A program made the translations under genes and the position numbers. Under the pieces are notes generated by a model. That model searched no databases. It saw only the letters and a list, made by a program, of their open reading frames with translations, and was not told the origin of the DNA. A stretch of 64,000 bases of DNA, taken from contig NC_016941.1 of the NCBI RefSeq assembly GCF_000236925.1, forward strand, positions 1,984,001-2,048,000, in the 5' to 3' direction. The DNA comes from Staphylococcus argenteus. GTDB taxonomy: Bacteria; Bacillota; Bacilli; Staphylococcales; Staphylococcaceae. Below are positions 31,477 through 42,381 of the stretch, piece after piece. Within the stretch, counting starts at the first letter, position 1, and every line of letters starts with the position of its first letter.

Positions 31477-31902
31477 TGTTATAACCTTCTTTCATATAAT
31501 TTTCGTATATTTAATAATTGTTGATATGTATCGACATGTGAATAGTATCACAAAATCAAGGGATATATATTTAACTATTTATTAAATCATTTTGTTAATA
31601 TTATTAAATACTTTTTTTGCTATAAAATTAATATGTGTACAAGGTGTTTTATTCAGTAAGTATTCTTATTAGAAGTAATTGTATGTAGGTTCGTAAATTG
31701 TAGTTGCTTTGTCTAAATAAATTTTATTGCAACCTATTTATTCCAAAAAAGAGATAATAAAAAAATTTACTGCTGTATATAGAGGTTTAATTCTGTAAAT
31801 CAAAATTAAATAACGCACTATATTCTTTAATGAATATAATGTTTAAGTCCAAAAAATATGTTTATATAGTAATATATACTATTTTTTAAAGGTGTGATTT
31901 TA
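31477..31902. other. lukA-dapE-like divergent intergenic region
   Basis: About 425 bp of very AT-rich sequence with no ORF. Promoters for lukAB (minus) and the M20 peptidase (plus) must lie here, but I could not place them with confidence. I see no RNA gene. Confidence 0.4.
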
Positions 31903-33126
31903 ATGACAACTTTTAGCGAGAAGGAAAAAATTCAATTATTAGCAGATATTGTTGAACTTCAAACAGAGAATAATAATGAAATTGAAGTTTGTGAATATTT
32001 AAAAGGTTTATTAGCCAAATACAATATCGACTCTAAAATTTTAAATGTTAATGATCAAAGAGCTAATATCGTTGCAGAAATTGGAACTGGTTCTCCTGTA
32101 CTAGCATTGAGTGGTCATATGGACGTTGTTGATGCTGGAAATAGTGATAACTGGACATACCCTCCTTTTAAATTGACAGAAAAAGAAGGCAAGCTATATG
32201 GAAGAGGTACAACTGATATGAAAGGCGGTCTTATGGCTTTGGTCATATCATTCATCGAATTAAAGGAACAAAATCGATTACCTCAAGGAACACTTCGATT
32301 GCTTGCTACAGCAGGTGAAGAAAAGGAACAAGAAGGTGCAAAATTATTTGCAAAAGAAGGATATTTAGATGATGTAGACGGTTTAATTATTGCTGAACCA
32401 ACTGGCTCTGGCATATTTTATGCGCATAAAGGATCAATGTCATGTAAAGTTACTGCTACTGGTAAAGCTGTACATAGTTCAATCCCTTTTATTGGAGATA
32501 ATGCTATCGACACATTGTTAGAATTTTATAATCAGTTTAAAGAAAAATATACAGATCTTAAAAAATATGATACAGAACATCAACTTGATGTCGCACCTAT
32601 GTTTAAGTCATTTATCGGCAATGCTATTTCTGAAGAAGAAGCAAATTATGCTTCTGGACTTACGGCAGTTTGTTCAATTGCACGCGGTGGAAAACAATTT
32701 AATTCAGTACCTGATGAAGCGTCACTAGAATTTAATGTTAGACCTGTTCCAGAATATGATAATGATTTTGTTGAAAAGTTCTTTCAAGATATTATTAATG
32801 ATGTAAATAAAAATAAACTTAACCTTGAAATTCCTAGCAATCATCGACCTGTAACAAGCGATAAAAATAGTAAATTAGTAACTACGTTAAAAGAAATTGT
32901 TTCTAACTATGTGAATAAAGATGATATATTTATCGCTGCTCATGTAGGTGCTACGGATGCTTCCAGCTTCTTAGGAGATAATAAGAATAATGTGGACTTA
33001 GCTATTTTCGGCCCAGGTAATCCTATAATGGCACATCAAATTGATGAATTTATTGAAAAAGATATGTATCTTAAATATATTGATATTTATGAAGAAGCAA
33101 TCATTAAATATTTAAAAGAAAAATAA
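31903..33126 (+). CDS. M20 family metallopeptidase (ArgE/DapE-like)
   Basis: Start MTTFSEKEKIQLLADIVELQ (407 aa). Metal-site motifs of the M20 family are present: SGHMDVVDAGN, the bridging Asp in GRGTTDMKGG, the catalytic TAGEEKEQEG, and later AEPTGSG and a HVGATDASSF His. A dimerisation domain (HSSIPFIGDNAID region) lies in the middle. Annotations often call it succinyl-diaminopimelate desuccinylase, but the substrate is not clear from sequence. It stands alone and ends at a strong terminator. Confidence 0.85.
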   Translation: MTTFSEKEKIQLLADIVELQTENNNEIEVCEYLKGLLAKYNIDSKILNVNDQRANIVAEIGTGSPVLALSGHMDVVDAGNSDNWTYPPFKLTEKEGKLYGRGTTDMKGGLMALVISFIELKEQNRLPQGTLRLLATAGEEKEQEGAKLFAKEGYLDDVDGLIIAEPTGSGIFYAHKGSMSCKVTATGKAVHSSIPFIGDNAIDTLLEFYNQFKEKYTDLKKYDTEHQLDVAPMFKSFIGNAISEEEANYASGLTAVCSIARGGKQFNSVPDEASLEFNVRPVPEYDNDFVEKFFQDIINDVNKNKLNLEIPSNHRPVTSDKNSKLVTTLKEIVSNYVNKDDIFIAAHVGATDASSFLGDNKNNVDLAIFGPGNPIMAHQIDEFIEKDMYLKYIDIYEEAIIKYLKEK

Positions 33127-33133
33127 GAGGTAT

Positions 33134-33173
33134 ACTGTCAGCAATATTTTTCGTCTTGCTGGCAGTTTTTTAT
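33134..33173 (+). terminator. Terminator of the M20 peptidase gene
   Basis: ACTGTCAGCAA pairs with TTGCTGGCAGT (33134-33144, 33156-33166, one G-U pair) and is followed by TTTTTATTTT. Confidence 0.85.
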
Positions 33174-33743
33174 TTTAATTTTATGTTTCAAGCCCAAAAA
33201 TAGAAATAACAACTAACATTATTTGGATGTAAATATTAAAATATGAACAAGCACATTTTCATTGCCAAAACGATTTAAAGTAGAAACAATCATGATCAAT
33301 TATTGCACATAACTTGACTAATGGCCTTTCAAAAATGTCGCCTTCCAATAGTTTAGTCGACTAACGGAAACCTTCTCATAAAATATTTTCATACAATAAT
33401 TTAATATTTTTTTTAAACCAAGTGCGCAAATTTTATGATTAACAGTAAGAATATAATATACGTAATTAAATATTTAAAATTTTACTGATATTGTCTCCAT
33501 ACTCTTCATCCCATTTATATTTGGCATTATCTTCTGATCAAAAATTCCTTTTAAAATTTTTTGCTGAAATAACACTGTTATCAAGCTGACAATGAATTAG
33601 TTTTATATTTTATATTCATTTTCTATTAAAAATATATAAAGAATTAGTCAATGCTTGTTATTATTATACATCAGTAACATTTCCATTTTCATTTATGATA
33701 TTATCTAATTATTAATTTATAATATAAAGGAGCATGCAATAAA
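33174..33743. other. Long AT-rich intergenic region
   Basis: About 570 bp with no ORF over about 60 codons. I see no known RNA or repeat. A promoter for the potassium transporter should lie near 33690-33730, and TAAAGGAGCATG is its ribosome-binding site. Confidence 0.4.
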
Positions 33744-35051
33744 ATGAACAAAGTCCACAAACCTTTATATTTTTATTTAATCCTATTCTTCTCTACAACT
33801 ATCATAGGTGCACTTTTATTATATTTACCTTTCACTGGTAAAAAGCCAATATCTTTTTTGGATGCTCTTTTTATAGCTTCAAGTGCATTCACAGTGACTG
33901 GCTTGTCTCCAGTCGATATAGGGTCACAGTTTAATATACTTGGTGAAATAGTAATACTGTTATTAATTCAAATAGGTGGCCTAGGTATCGTAACCGTAAC
34001 CTTATTAACACTAGTATTTTTAAATAGAAAAATATCAATGAAAAATAGATTCTTGATTATGGTTACATGGAATATTGACGAACCTGGTGGTGTTATCAAG
34101 CTAATTAAACACTTGGCTATTTATAGTTTAGTCACTGAATTAATTGGTATGTTTTGTTTGTGTTTATCTTTTATACCAAAATTTGGTATTGGTAAAGGTT
34201 TATTTTTAAGTTTATTCACATCAGTGTCAGCTTTTAATAATGCTGGATTTGCTCTTTTTAAGAATAACTTAATAGATTTTTCTAATGATCCAATTGTGAT
34301 TATCACAATCTCAATACTCATAATATTGGGAGGTATTGGACATTTTGTCGTAATAGACTTTATTAATTGTAAAAAACTGAGTCGTTTATCTTTGCACTCT
34401 AAATTAGTCTTAACTACAACTAGTATCCTAATAATTATAGGATCTATTACATTCTTTTTATTAGAACAGTTTAATACGATGCAACATATGGGATTAGTTG
34501 AAAAAATCGGAAATTCTATTTTCCAATCAGTAACAACACGTACAGCCGGTTTTAACACTATTGATATAGCAAACATTAACAAATCTACCGCCTTAATGTT
34601 AATGCTACTTATGTTTATTGGTGGTGCGCCTCTTAGTGCAGCTGGGGGAATTAAAATAACTACTTTTGCAGTGGCGTTTATATTTGTTCTAAATTATATA
34701 CGTAAAGAAAATAATGTTTCAGTATTCAATAAAGAAATATCTGATAAACACATAAAGCTATCTATTGTTACCATTAATATCTCATTTCTATTTATCAGTA
34801 TAATTACTTTTATATTATCGATAATTAATCCGAATATATCATTAATCAAGTTATTATTCGAAGTGGTTTCTGCATTTGGAACAGTAGGTTTAACTATGAA
34901 CCTTACCACAGAATATCATGGTATAACTAAAATGATTATTATATTGGTTATGCTCTGCGGTAAAGTAGGACTATTAACTTTATTAAGAACATTTATACCA
35001 CCTAAAAGTCCTAAAAAATTCCGCTACACTAAAGGACAAATTTATCTATAA
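33744..35051 (+). CDS. ktrB: KtrB/TrkH-type potassium transporter
   Basis: The 435-aa membrane protein has the four-fold MPM repeats of the SKT family, with P-loops at SSAFTVTGLSPVD, SVSAFNNAGFALF, SVTTRTAGFNTID and VVSAFGTVGLTMN; Gly residues of the filter are visible (TGL, NAGF, TAGF, TVGL). It moves K+ with a cytoplasmic KtrA/C-like ring. I recall that S. aureus ktrB lies between lukAB and groEL, which fits here; ktrD lies elsewhere. It has no KtrA partner gene nearby. Confidence 0.85.
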   Translation: MNKVHKPLYFYLILFFSTTIIGALLLYLPFTGKKPISFLDALFIASSAFTVTGLSPVDIGSQFNILGEIVILLLIQIGGLGIVTVTLLTLVFLNRKISMKNRFLIMVTWNIDEPGGVIKLIKHLAIYSLVTELIGMFCLCLSFIPKFGIGKGLFLSLFTSVSAFNNAGFALFKNNLIDFSNDPIVIITISILIILGGIGHFVVIDFINCKKLSRLSLHSKLVLTTTSILIIIGSITFFLLEQFNTMQHMGLVEKIGNSIFQSVTTRTAGFNTIDIANINKSTALMLMLLMFIGGAPLSAAGGIKITTFAVAFIFVLNYIRKENNVSVFNKEISDKHIKLSIVTINISFLFISIITFILSIINPNISLIKLLFEVVSAFGTVGLTMNLTTEYHGITKMIIILVMLCGKVGLLTLLRTFIPPKSPKKFRYTKGQIYL

Positions 35052-35105
35052 AAATAACTATCAATCTATACTGAGAAATCATCTAGTGTAATGAATACAT
35101 TTTAT

Positions 35106-35160
35106 TTAGAGTCTGGGACATAAATCAATGTTCTAGGCTCTACAATGTAATATTGGCATT
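35106..35160. repeat. Inverted copy of the repeat at 29331-29384
   Basis: AGAGTCTGGGACATAAATCA and CTAGGCTCTACAATGT match the reverse complement of 29331-29384 with few changes. It can form a stem (GAGTCTGGGA ... CTAGGCTC). It follows the potassium transporter gene. Confidence 0.7.
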
Positions 35161-35313
35161 TATTGACTAAATAAAAATGCTCTTGTAACAAGCTTTTTCA
35201 ATTTTAGTCAACCTTGCCAATGTACTAGATTAGTGGCAGAACGAGCTACATGTATATAATTTTGTTTTTACTGATATTAATGACTATCCACTTGTGGTTT
35301 AAAATGATTCAAT

Positions 35314-35589
35314 GTGAATTCAATCAATGATGTCACCCATCCATTAAAAATTTCATCAAGCACTTATCCATTTCGTCATTCGCAATGTACATTACTTATT
35401 GAGGATGTTGTACAAATTAAAAAATTACAAGAACGATTACGCCACAAAGATATAAATACCCCTCTAAATACCATTATGAATCTCAATAACAAATTAGCAC
35501 ATAAAAAAGACGCCTCCCATAAGCTTAGTCAACTTATGGAAGACGTCTTTCTAAAACATGCTATTTGTGCATCTAATATTTACTTATAA
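35314..35589 (+). pseudogene. Decayed tyrosine integrase, C-terminal remnant
   Basis: A 91-codon frame includes TYPFRHSQCTLLIEDVVQIK and LQERLRHKDINTPLNTIMNL, which match the end of staphylococcal tyrosine integrases (usual pattern GFRHTHCSLL, VQERLGHKDI, TTxxxYTH). The conserved Gly of LGHKD and the nucleophile Tyr are lost, and no N-terminal part is present. It lies about 55 bp from the groEL island site, so it is probably a trace of an excised or decayed pathogenicity island. Confidence 0.75.
35503..35550 (-). terminator. groESL terminator
   Basis: An imperfect long stem (35506-35523 with 35533-35550) is followed on the minus strand by TTTTTT (complement of 35503-35508). It lies within the integrase remnant, downstream of groEL. 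Confidence 0.7.
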
Positions 35590-35626
35590 TGAATCATACT
35601 CATCCGTAATGTAATTTTCTAGTAAG

Positions 35627-37309
<1,683 letters not shown>

Positions 37310-37332
37310 TTATTTATGAATTAAGTTCTGTA

Positions 37333-37629
<297 letters not shown>

Positions 37630-37646
37630 TTAAAAAAACCTAAAGT

Positions 37647-37711
37647 TTAGCACTTAACATTAAAGAGTGCTAACATACATTTATAATAATCAAATTTGGT
37701 CAAAATTTCAA
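37647..37711 (-). promoter_or_regulatory. groESL promoter with CIRCE and CtsR sites
   Basis: CIRCE: TTAGCACTT-N9-GAGTGCTAA at 37647-37673 (one mismatch), the HrcA site. CtsR-like box: AATCAAA-N3-GGTCAAA at 37688-37704 overlaps the promoter. Promoter on the minus strand: -35 TTGAAA (37706-37711), -10 TATTAT (37683-37688), spacer 17. Dual HrcA/CtsR control of groESL is known in S. aureus. Confidence 0.88.
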
Positions 37712-37793
37712 GTCATAACCATTTGATTAAGTTTTGTAACTTCATGTTATTTAAGATAAAATAAGTTATAAATAAAATATATGGAGGAAAATT

Positions 37794-38537
37794 ATGACAA
37801 GACTATGGGCATCATTGCTAACTGTTATTATATATTTATTGTCGCAATTTTTACCGGCAGTCATTTTAAAAGCACCACAATTTGCACAATATAGTGGTTT
37901 GGAACAACAAAAAGCCGGCATCTATATTCAACTCGTTCTATTTTTAATTGCGGCTACTACGATTATTTTTATTAATTTTAAAATCAAAGACCCTACAAGA
38001 TTAGAATCCGAAGTAAAGGAACCTAATAAATACATTATTCCATGGGCATTACTTGGATTTGCACTTGTCATGGTTTATCAATTTATAGTGAGCATTGTAT
38101 TAACGCAAATTTATGGTGGACAACAAGTAAGTCCTAATACAGAAAAGCTAATTATTATTGCTCGAAAAATACCTATATTTATCTTCTTTGTATCTATTAT
38201 CGGTCCTTTATTAGAAGAATACGTATTCAGAAAAGTCATCTTTGGAGAATTATTTAATGCGATTAAAGGCAATCGTATCGTGGCATTTGTTATTGCTACA
38301 ACAGTAAGTTCATTAATATTTGCATTAGCTCATAATGATTTCAAATTTATTCCAGTTTATTTTGGTATGGGTGTCATTTTTTCATTAGCATATGTATGGA
38401 CAAAACGACTTGCTGTTCCAATTATTATCCATATGTTACAAAACGGATTTGTAGTCATATTCCAATTACTAAATCCAGAAACAATGAAAAAGACAACCGA
38501 GCAAGCAAGTTTTATTTATCATATTTTTATGCCATAA
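37794..38537 (+). CDS. mroQ: CPBP intramembrane protease MroQ
   Basis: The 247-aa protein has about 6-8 membrane segments and CPBP/Abi motifs: motif 1 GPLLEEYVFRKVIFGELF (EExxxR), motif 2 FALAHNDF, motif 3 IIHMLQNGF. In S. aureus MroQ (between groES and sdrH) acts in agr signalling, affecting AgrD peptide maturation or export. It is divergent from groES and convergent with sdrH. GGAGGAAAATT precedes the ATG. Confidence 0.9.
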   Translation: MTRLWASLLTVIIYLLSQFLPAVILKAPQFAQYSGLEQQKAGIYIQLVLFLIAATTIIFINFKIKDPTRLESEVKEPNKYIIPWALLGFALVMVYQFIVSIVLTQIYGGQQVSPNTEKLIIIARKIPIFIFFVSIIGPLLEEYVFRKVIFGELFNAIKGNRIVAFVIATTVSSLIFALAHNDFKFIPVYFGMGVIFSLAYVWTKRLAVPIIIHMLQNGFVVIFQLLNPETMKKTTEQASFIYHIFMP

Positions 38538-38543
38538 CATAAC

Positions 38544-38587
38544 AAAACGAATCACTGACGGATTAAAGTCGTTGTGATTCGTTTTTA
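38544..38587. terminator. Bidirectional terminator between mroQ and sdrH
   Basis: AAAACGAATCAC and GTGATTCGTTTT (38544-38555, 38574-38585) form a 12-bp stem with A- and T-runs on the two sides. The sdrH stop codon lies in the loop. Confidence 0.85.
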
Positions 38588-39783
38588 TTTTGCTTTTTAT
38601 GACGTTTTATAATAAAGATTAACATCGTTGTAAAAATTAAAATCATTGAACAAATAATAGCTATCCAACTTTTACCATACACTGTTGTTTCGCTTTTCTT
38701 ATTTTCTTTTTGTTTTTTTACAACTGTAAAATCATCTTTTTCATGTGGTTCAAATGCACGATGTTTCGTGTCTGTCTTATCTTCTGGTTTTTTTAAATCT
38801 GGCATCGATCCAATTTCACCAGTAATTAAAGCCAAAACTTGTTCATCCAAATTACGATAGTATCTTTCTGATTTCAACGGGTTGAAATATTGGAACCTAA
38901 AGTAATTCGATTGCTGTTGTAATCCATTTAAATATGCATTTCCGCTAAAGTTTTGTTTGCGAATAATATTATAAATGTCTTCATCAGTAACTTCGCCAAA
39001 ATCTTTACCCAACTTATTAATTTGATTTAAAATATATGGATTATATTTATAAGCCCCATTTGCCAATGCTAAAAATCGTTGTGATACAAAATCATTGTTA
39101 TTAGGTTTTTGTGAGTTCCCTTGATTTCCATTTGATTGCCATTGACCTTGATTAGATCCATCCGAAGCATTCGGATTCCATGTTCCTCCATTTTTCGAGC
39201 CACCAGAATGATTGGAATCCCCAGGTTGATTGGGATTAGGAAGCGGATTCGGCTTTGGTTTATCTGGGTCTGGTTTTGGATCCGGATTCGGCTTTGGTTT
39301 ATCTGGATCTGGTTTCGGATCCGGATTTGGTTTCGGTTTATCTGGATCTGGTTTCGGATCCGGATTTGGTTTCGGTTTATCTGGGTCTGGTTTCGGATCC
39401 GGATTTGGCTTCGGTTTATCTGGGTCTGGTTTCGGATCCGGATTTGGCTTCGGTTTATCTGGATCTGGTTTCGGATCCGGGTTTGGTTTCGAGTTATCTG
39501 GATTCACTTGGTTTGAATCAGAATTGGCATCTCGATTATTCGAGCCTGTTCCTCCATTATCAGAAGGACTTGGTTGATGAGGTGCCCCAGTCCCATTATT
39601 ACTTTCATTTAGTTCATTGGATGGAGATGTTGATGTTGAATCATTATTCATATTTGGAGCAGGCGTTTCTTCATTTACGTTAGTTTTCGCTTCAACTGTA
39701 TGCGTCACAATACCGACTCCTGAACTACTTAAAACAAATATACTTGTTGAAAGTAACATTTTCTTAACCCAATGACATGTCAT
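38563..39783 (-). CDS. sdrH: SdrH-like membrane-anchored repeat protein
   Basis: The start MTCHWVKKMLLSTSIFVLSS (406 aa) is preferred over a GTG at 39795 that overlaps the GGGAGG site. A signal peptide (1-32) is followed by a Ser/Asn/Asp-rich region, then six near-identical 13-residue repeats (KPNPDPKPDPDKP; about 97-175), a conserved folded part (FVSQRFLALANGAYKYNPYI) and a C-terminal membrane segment (WIAIICSMILIFTTMLIFII) with a basic tail. It has no LPxTG. It is reported to work with MroQ. The N-terminal and tail sequences differ clearly from the S. aureus SdrH I recall. Confidence 0.88.
   Translation of the reverse strand: MTCHWVKKMLLSTSIFVLSSSGVGIVTHTVEAKTNVNEETPAPNMNNDSTSTSPSNELNESNNGTGAPHQPSPSDNGGTGSNNRDANSDSNQVNPDNSKPNPDPKPDPDKPKPNPDPKPDPDKPKPNPDPKPDPDKPKPNPDPKPDPDKPKPNPDPKPDPDKPKPNPDPKPDPDKPKPNPLPNPNQPGDSNHSGGSKNGGTWNPNASDGSNQGQWQSNGNQGNSQKPNNNDFVSQRFLALANGAYKYNPYILNQINKLGKDFGEVTDEDIYNIIRKQNFSGNAYLNGLQQQSNYFRFQYFNPLKSERYYRNLDEQVLALITGEIGSMPDLKKPEDKTDTKHRAFEPHEKDDFTVVKKQKENKKSETTVYGKSWIAIICSMILIFTTMLIFIIKRHKKQNKNESQRL
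39238..39495. repeat. 39-bp tandem repeats in sdrH
   Basis: About six near-identical 39-bp units (KPNPDPKPDPDKP) lie in sdrH. Silent changes between units (for example GGATCC vs GGATCT positions) suggest expansion with drift. Copy number likely varies between strains. Confidence 0.85.
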
Positions 39784-39978
39784 TTCACGAGACACCTCCC
39801 TTTTTCATGTAAGTATTAATCTAAGTATAATAAATATGCGTTGAAAATGCATTTATATTTGAAATTTGAAAATGAATATTAATATTCTTGAAACTTTCGT
39901 AAATATTACTTTACAAGTTTAGGTATAAATTTTATACTTAGTTTGTTAAATATTCTTTACACAAAAGGAGCAATTATC

Positions 39979-40605
39979 ATGGGTTTATTTAAAAAAGATA
40001 AAACAGCAATGACTTTTAATGATGCAATGGAAGAAAGACGTTCAATATATAATTTAAAAGAATCTATTTCAATTAGTGATGACGAATTAGAAGCAATTAT
40101 TGCACATGCAGTTAAGCATGTTCCTTCATCATTTAATTCTCAATCAACAAGAATCGTATTACTTTTAAATGACAACAATAATAAATTTTGGGATAACACA
40201 AAAGCTATTTTAAAAGAAGTTATGGGTGAAGATCGAGATTTCAACCCTACTGAACAAAAAATAAATAATTTTAAACATTCATATGGCACTATTTTATTTT
40301 ATGAAGATCAAGATGTTGTGAGTGGCTTACAAGAGCAAATGCCAAATTACTATGATAACTTTGCTATTTGGTCTACACAAACCAATGCAATGCACCAATA
40401 CGCTATTTGGACTGCGTTAGCAACTAAAGGTATTGGCGCTTCTTTACAACACTATAATCCACTAGTTGATGAAATGGCAGCAAATGAATTTGATATTCCT
40501 AAAAACTGGAAGCTCTATGCACAAATGCCATTCGGTGATGTTCGCGAAGATGCCGGCGAGAAATCATTTCATCCTATCGAAGATCGTTTCATAATTAAGA
40601 AATAA
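39979..40605 (+). CDS. Nitroreductase-family protein
   Basis: The start MGLFKKDKTAMTFNDAMEER (208 aa) follows AAAAGGAGCAATTATC. It has the nitroreductase fold: MEERRSIYNL near residue 15, HVPSSFNSQSTRIVLL (FMN-site), and later NAMHQYAIWTALATKGIGAS. Such enzymes reduce nitro groups or quinones with FMN and NAD(P)H. The gene stands alone. The substrate is unknown. Confidence 0.88.
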   Translation: MGLFKKDKTAMTFNDAMEERRSIYNLKESISISDDELEAIIAHAVKHVPSSFNSQSTRIVLLLNDNNNKFWDNTKAILKEVMGEDRDFNPTEQKINNFKHSYGTILFYEDQDVVSGLQEQMPNYYDNFAIWSTQTNAMHQYAIWTALATKGIGASLQHYNPLVDEMAANEFDIPKNWKLYAQMPFGDVREDAGEKSFHPIEDRFIIKK

Positions 40606-40616
40606 TATGTATATCT

Positions 40617-40648
40617 GCTGACAAATTAATTTTTTGTCAGCTTTTTTT
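40617..40648 (+). terminator. Terminator of the nitroreductase gene
   Basis: GCTGACAAA pairs with TTTGTCAGC (40617-40625, 40633-40641) and is followed by seven T. Confidence 0.88.
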
Positions 40649-40705
40649 GCGTTTCAATAAATCTTTTAGTAAGTTATAAGTAGGATTTATCAAGGATGTG
40701 ACGTT

Positions 40706-41491
40706 ATGAAAGTTCAAATTTATCAAGTACCAATCATTTTAGGAGATAGTCATAAAAATGAGATACAAATAACTCAATGGTTTGAGGAACATGTAAATGA
40801 TGACATAGAGGTCGTTGTCTTACCTGAAATGTGGAACAATGGTTATGATTTAGAACACTTAAATGACAAAGCAGATAAAAATTTAGATAGAAGTTTTTCG
40901 TTTATTAAACAATTAGCTGAAAAATATGGTATTGATATCATAGCAGGTTCTGTTTCTAATATTAAAAATAATAAAATATATAATACCGCTTTTAGTGTAA
41001 ATCGCAATGGCCAGCTAATTAATGAATATGACAAAATTCATTTGGTACCTATGTTAAGAGAACATGAATTTTTAACAGCTGGTGAAAATGTTGCAGAACC
41101 ATTCCATTTATCTAATGGTACTTTAGTGACTCAGCTTATATGTTATGACTTGCGCTTTCCAGAATTATTAAGATATCCAGCACGTTGTGGGGCAAAAATT
41201 GCATTTTATGTTGCTCAATGGCCATTTTCTAGACTTAAACATTGGCAGTCCTTATTAAAGGCACGTGCCATTGAAAATAATATGTTTGTCGTTGGAACTA
41301 ATAGCACAGGATTTGATGGCAATACCGAGTATGCTGGTCATTCAATGGTTATTAATCCAAACGGAGATATAATTGCGGAATTAACAACCAACTCGGATGT
41401 TTTAACTGTAGACTTAAATTTAGACGAAGTAGATCAACAACGAGAAAACATTCCAGTGTTTAAAAGTATTAACTTAAATCTATATAAGTAA
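40706..41491 (+). CDS. Carbon-nitrogen hydrolase (nitrilase superfamily)
   Basis: The 261-aa protein has the Glu-Lys-Cys triad: Glu in [13 protein letters not shown] (residue about 41), Lys in YDKIHLVPM (about 110), Cys in [14 protein letters not shown] (about 144). This is the pattern of omega-amidase-like (Nit2) or related amidases. It lies next to the agr locus, as in S. aureus. The substrate is not shown. GATGTGACGTT precedes the ATG. Confidence 0.9.
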   Translation: MKVQIYQVPIILGDSHKNEIQITQWFEEHVNDDIEVVVLPEMWNNGYDLEHLNDKADKNLDRSFSFIKQLAEKYGIDIIAGSVSNIKNNKIYNTAFSVNRNGQLINEYDKIHLVPMLREHEFLTAGENVAEPFHLSNGTLVTQLICYDLRFPELLRYPARCGAKIAFYVAQWPFSRLKHWQSLLKARAIENNMFVVGTNSTGFDGNTEYAGHSMVINPNGDIIAELTTNSDVLTVDLNLDEVDQQRENIPVFKSINLNLYK

Positions 41492-41656
41492 GTTTCATTG
41501 ATTTTAAAAATACTCATAATAATACTTAGGCTTATGAAGAACTACTTCATTAGTCTATTTTTATGTAAAGACCTCCATCATATCAAACAAATCTTCTTAT
41601 CATTTTATATAATGATTTCTTGATAAAATGCTTTTATCCCCTCTTTTGTTGCAACA

Positions 41657-42176
41657 AAAAAAGGCCGCGAGCTTGGGAGGGGCTCACGACCATATACTTA
41701 TTATTAAGGGAATGTTTTACAGTTATTTTTTCAATCTATTTTTGGGGATGTTATTAATTATGAAAAAAATTATATTTATCAAATAATGATAAATCGATGT
41801 TGTTTACGATAGCTTACATGCTAGAAATAATTATCTGTAATGATAATTAAGAAAAATACATAGCACTGAGTCCAAGGAAACTAACTCTATTAGCAAATGT
41901 TACTCACTTGCTAAATTTACATGGTTATTAAGTTGGGATGGCTTAATAACTCATACTTTTAGTACTATACGAAGATAACAAATTTACAATGAAAGTAATT
42001 AATTATTCGTCTTATTTTTTAGTGAATTTATTCACAGTGTCGATAATCCATTTTACTAAGTCACTGATTGTTGAAATGATATCTTGTGCCATTGAAATCA
42101 CTCCTTCCTTAATTAAGATAAAAATTCTTAAAATTAAACAACTCATCAACTATTTTCCATCACATCTCTGTGATCT
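41657..42176 (-). ncRNA. RNAIII, agr effector RNA
   Basis: The sequence on the minus strand begins AGATCACAGAGATGTGATGG (5' end near 42176) and ends in a GC-rich terminator hairpin (41663-41696) with a T-run (41656-41662). The length is about 514-520 nt, as for RNAIII. Its C-rich loop AGCCCCTCCCAAG lies in the terminator (41672-41687); it pairs with ribosome-binding sites of targets such as spa and rot. It contains hld. It is transcribed from P3. Confidence 0.95.
42012..42092 (-). CDS. hld: Delta-haemolysin (phenol-soluble modulin)
   Basis: The 26-aa peptide MAQDIISTISDLVKWIIDTV (then NKFTKK) is the amphipathic cytolysin encoded within RNAIII. The common form has Gly at position 10; here it is Ser. 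GGAAGGAGTGATTTCA precedes the ATG. It lyses membranes, alone or with other toxins. It has no signal peptide, as expected for PSMs exported by Pmt. Confidence 0.97.
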   Translation of the reverse strand: MAQDIISTISDLVKWIIDTVNKFTKK

Positions 42177-42219
42177 ATTTACATTAAAACATGCAAAAAG
42201 CATTTGTTTTCGATTTTTT

Positions 42220-42329
42220 CTTAACTAGCCATTTTTTATTCTTAACTGTAAATTTTTTTATGTTAAAATATTAAATACAAATTACATTTAACAGTTAAGT
42301 ATTTATTTTCGACAGTTAGGCAATATAAT
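42220..42329. promoter_or_regulatory. agr P2-P3 divergent promoters with AgrA boxes
   Basis: P2: AgrA direct repeats ACAGTTAAG (42291-42299) and ACAGTTAGG (42312-42320), 12-bp spacer, then -10 TATAAT (42324-42329). P3 (minus): ACAGTTAAG (42241-42249) and CTAGTTAAG (42220-42228), again with a 12-bp spacer. Phosphorylated AgrA binds both pairs. P2 drives agrBDCA, P3 drives RNAIII. Confidence 0.93.
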
Positions 42330-42381
42330 GATAAAAGATTGTACTAAATCGTATAATACGAGTGAGGAGAGTGGTGTAAAA

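Noticed and set aside
31500..31620. SaeR-type GTTAA repeats upstream of lukA
   Set aside because: GTTAA-like words occur, but the six-base spacing of the SaeR site was not found; AT-rich DNA gives such words by chance.
33174..33743. Hidden gene or small RNA in the long gap before ktrB
   Set aside because: No frame, promoter-terminator pair or known RNA motif could be supported apart from the peptidase terminator just before it.
39230..39577. Plus-strand open frames with Gly/Ser/Phe or Trp/Ile/Arg repeats
   Set aside because: They are mirror frames of the minus-strand sdrH repeats, without ribosome-binding sites.
41989..42228. 79-codon plus-strand frame across the hld region
   Set aside because: It is antisense to RNAIII and crosses the P3 start and AgrA boxes; no ribosome-binding site.
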